Positions 7,439 to 8,437 of a DNA stretch of 8,437 bases are shown here, in pieces (position 1 is the stretch's first letter; every line of letters starts with the position of its first letter). The stretch lies in contig CAYWNP010000105.1 in assembly GCA_964459675.1 (NCBI GenBank), forward strand, positions 1-8,437, in the 5' to 3' direction. The stretch is from CAIZQW01 sp964459675. GTDB taxonomy: Bacteria > Verrucomicrobiota > Kiritimatiellia > RFP12 > UBA1067. The position numbers and the translations under genes are program-made. The notes under the pieces are model-generated. The model was not told the origin of the DNA. It searched no databases and saw nothing but the letters and a program-made list of their open reading frames with translations.

Positions 7439-7452
7439 CCGCCTTCAGGCGG
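7439..7452 (+). repeat. Perfect hairpin in the spacer
   Basis: CCGCC and GGCGG form a perfect 5-bp GC stem around TTCA, extendable by two T-G wobble pairs. No T-tract follows, so it is not a terminator. It is probably part of an extragenic palindromic element. Confidence 0.5.
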
Positions 7453-7548
7453 GGATTGAACAACTTAAACGATAAATGTTTAGAATTGCAGGAAACACGA
7501 GACAACAGTGATACAAGCATACTCTTATTCAGGTTTCATGGTTCATGA

Positions 7549-7650
7549 TTGCTAGACGACGATACGCATGAGGAACTCACCGCGATCAACGAGAGGTGCC
7601 TGGACCGGTCCATAGCGATCCAAAAAACTACAGAGGAGTTTGGTGTATGA
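7549..7650 (+). pseudogene. 33-codon open frame ending in the nuclease start, likely 3' gene remnant or micro-ORF
   Basis: From a TTG at 7549 the frame reads LLDDDTHEELTAINERC and on to TTEEFGV, 33 codons of acidic, helix-like and gene-like composition. A stop lies just upstream (TGA 7546-7548), so any longer gene has lost its front part. The frame's own stop (TGA 7648-7650) overlaps ATG 7647 of the nuclease gene as ATGA, the normal geometry of a coupled upstream gene. No good ribosome binding site or ATG is seen for it. I do not recognise the family. It may be the tail of a deleted partner gene, a small coupled ORF, or chance. Confidence 0.35.
7632..7638 (+). promoter_or_regulatory. Ribosome binding site of the YhcG-like nuclease
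   Basis: AGAGGAG lies 8 nt before ATG 7647, a near-ideal site that fixes the start of the nuclease gene. Confidence 0.8.
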
Positions 7651-8437
7651 GCAAAAGTCTAAAAAAAGAGTCGAGCCTCTCTCGGAGGAACACGCAGCCT
7701 ACTGTCCTTGATTCATCCGGCTATGGCACCTTGTTAGCGAAAATCAAGGAACGGGTGCGTACCGCTCAATACGCCGCCTTACGCGCCGTCAACAAGCAAC
7801 TGGTTGGTCTTTACTGGGACATCGGGCGCATTATTGTCGAGAGGCAGACAAGTGAAGGTTGGGGCAAGTCCGTAGTGGAGCGTCTCGCTGCGGATCTGCG
7901 GCTTGAATTTCCGGATGTCGGAGGTTTTTCTGTTCAAAACCTCTGGTATATGCGCCAGCTCTATGCCGAATACCACGGCGAGAAAAGACTCCAACCACTG
8001 GTTGGAGAAATAGCCTGGGCTCATAACCTCGTCATCATGAGCAAGTGCAAGGATCTGTTTGAGCGCGAATTCTATCTCCGCATGACGCGTAAGTTCGGCT
8101 GGTCCAAGAATGTGCTAATCCATCAGATCGCGAATCAAAGTTATGAGAAGAGCCTCTCGGGCCAGACTAATTTTGACAAAGCGTTGCCTCCGGAACTACG
8201 CGCGCAGGCTAAGCTGGCAGTCCGTGATGAATACACATTTGATTTTTTGGAGCTCGGCGAGCAGCACTCGGAACGTGAACTTGAGCGTGCGCTGATCGCC
8301 CGCGTTGAAGCGTTCCTCCGGGCCATGGGTGGCCTCTTTGCCTTTGTTGGCAGCCAGTTTCGCCTGGAGGTCGATGGCAAAGAGTACTTCCTTGACCTGT
8401 TACTCTTTCATCGCAGGCTCAAGAGCCTCGTCGCTGT
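7647..8437 (+). CDS. YhcG-family (DUF1016) PDDEXK nuclease, 3' end beyond window
   Basis: 263 codons are visible with no stop before the window edge; family members usually run about 340-380 residues. After a short basic N-terminal tail, residues ~29-175 match the DUF1016 N-terminal domain (LYWDIGR, EGWGKSVVERLAADL, LWYMRQLY, then WAHNLVIMSKCKD). From ~residue 180 the PDDEXK nuclease domain begins (DEYTFDFLELGE, then FAFVGSQFRLEVDGKEYFLDLLLFHRRL). Asp250 of FLDLLLFH is the expected metal-binding Asp. The downstream E-x-K of the active site is not in the window. E. coli YhcG is the named relative. The family is often found near mobile or defence genes, and a DNA-processing or defence role is inferred, not shown. 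A strong ribosome binding site and an upstream ATGA overlap support the start. Confidence 0.92.
   Translation, partial: MSKSLKKESSLSRRNTQPTVLDSSGYGTLLAKIKERVRTAQYAALRAVNKQLVGLYWDIGRIIVERQTSEGWGKSVVERLAADLRLEFPDVGGFSVQNLWYMRQLYAEYHGEKRLQPLVGEIAWAHNLVIMSKCKDLFEREFYLRMTRKFGWSKNVLIHQIANQSYEKSLSGQTNFDKALPPELRAQAKLAVRDEYTFDFLELGEQHSERELERALIARVEAFLRAMGGLFAFVGSQFRLEVDGKEYFLDLLLFHRRLKSLVA

Larger units (their letters stand above)
7266..7646 (+). other. 381-nt spacer with short repeats and hairpins
   Basis: No full-length gene is visible here on either strand. From the left it holds a G-rich direct-repeat block, a terminator-like hairpin within a longer GC stem, a second perfect hairpin, and from about 7549 coding-like sequence leading into the nuclease gene. 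A weak promoter-like pair (TTGCAG at 7486 and GATACA at 7510, 18 nt apart) was seen but is not convincing. Confidence 0.7.

Overview
This 8.4-kb window is bacterial chromosomal DNA carrying six readable genes and one broken gene, all on the + strand, plus a non-coding stretch of about 280-380 bp near the right end. By eye the coding DNA is moderately GC-rich. The extragenic stretch has short G-rich direct repeats and small perfect hairpins of a kind I associate with environmental bacteria of the PVC group (Kiritimatiellota/Lentisphaerae-like), but that placement is a low-confidence impression. No rRNA, tRNA, CRISPR array, transposase or integrase was seen.

Layout, left to right. Positions 47-487 encode a small unrecognised four-helix membrane protein. 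Positions 547-3915 encode a 1122-residue three-part fusion: an LplT-like lysophospholipid transporter, a PlsC-type acyltransferase and an acyl-ACP synthetase (Aas), i.e. the lysophospholipid import and re-acylation pathway in one polypeptide. An alpha/beta-hydrolase (lipase/esterase-like) gene starts in a 4-nt ATGA overlap with the fusion's stop. It is interrupted by two in-frame stop codons before its catalytic serine, so it reads as a pseudogene (3912-4631). Then comes a secreted protein with one small central domain, a Pro/Ala/Thr-rich linker and a C-terminal coiled coil (4676-5608). A Lrp/AsnC-family regulator (5633-6112) follows and overlaps by 29 nt a class I aminotransferase (6084-7265). 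This pair strongly resembles, from memory, the Bacillus subtilis AlaR-AlaT (YugG-YugH) pair, so alanine/pyruvate transamination under a dedicated regulator is the likely role.

Genes from 547 to 7265 are tightly packed with no convincing terminator between them, so they may form one or two operons. The run ends at a hairpin plus T-tract (7341-7366). After the repeat-bearing spacer comes a 3' ORF remnant or micro-ORF (7549-7650). Its stop overlaps the start of a YhcG-family (DUF1016, PDDEXK) nuclease gene that runs off the right edge just before the rest of its active site.

The points most worth attention are the doubly stopped hydrolase that is otherwise well preserved, the conserved overlapping AlaR/AlaT-like pair outside Firmicutes, and the short ORF coupled to the YhcG-like nuclease. 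I see no clear evidence of a wholly new system.
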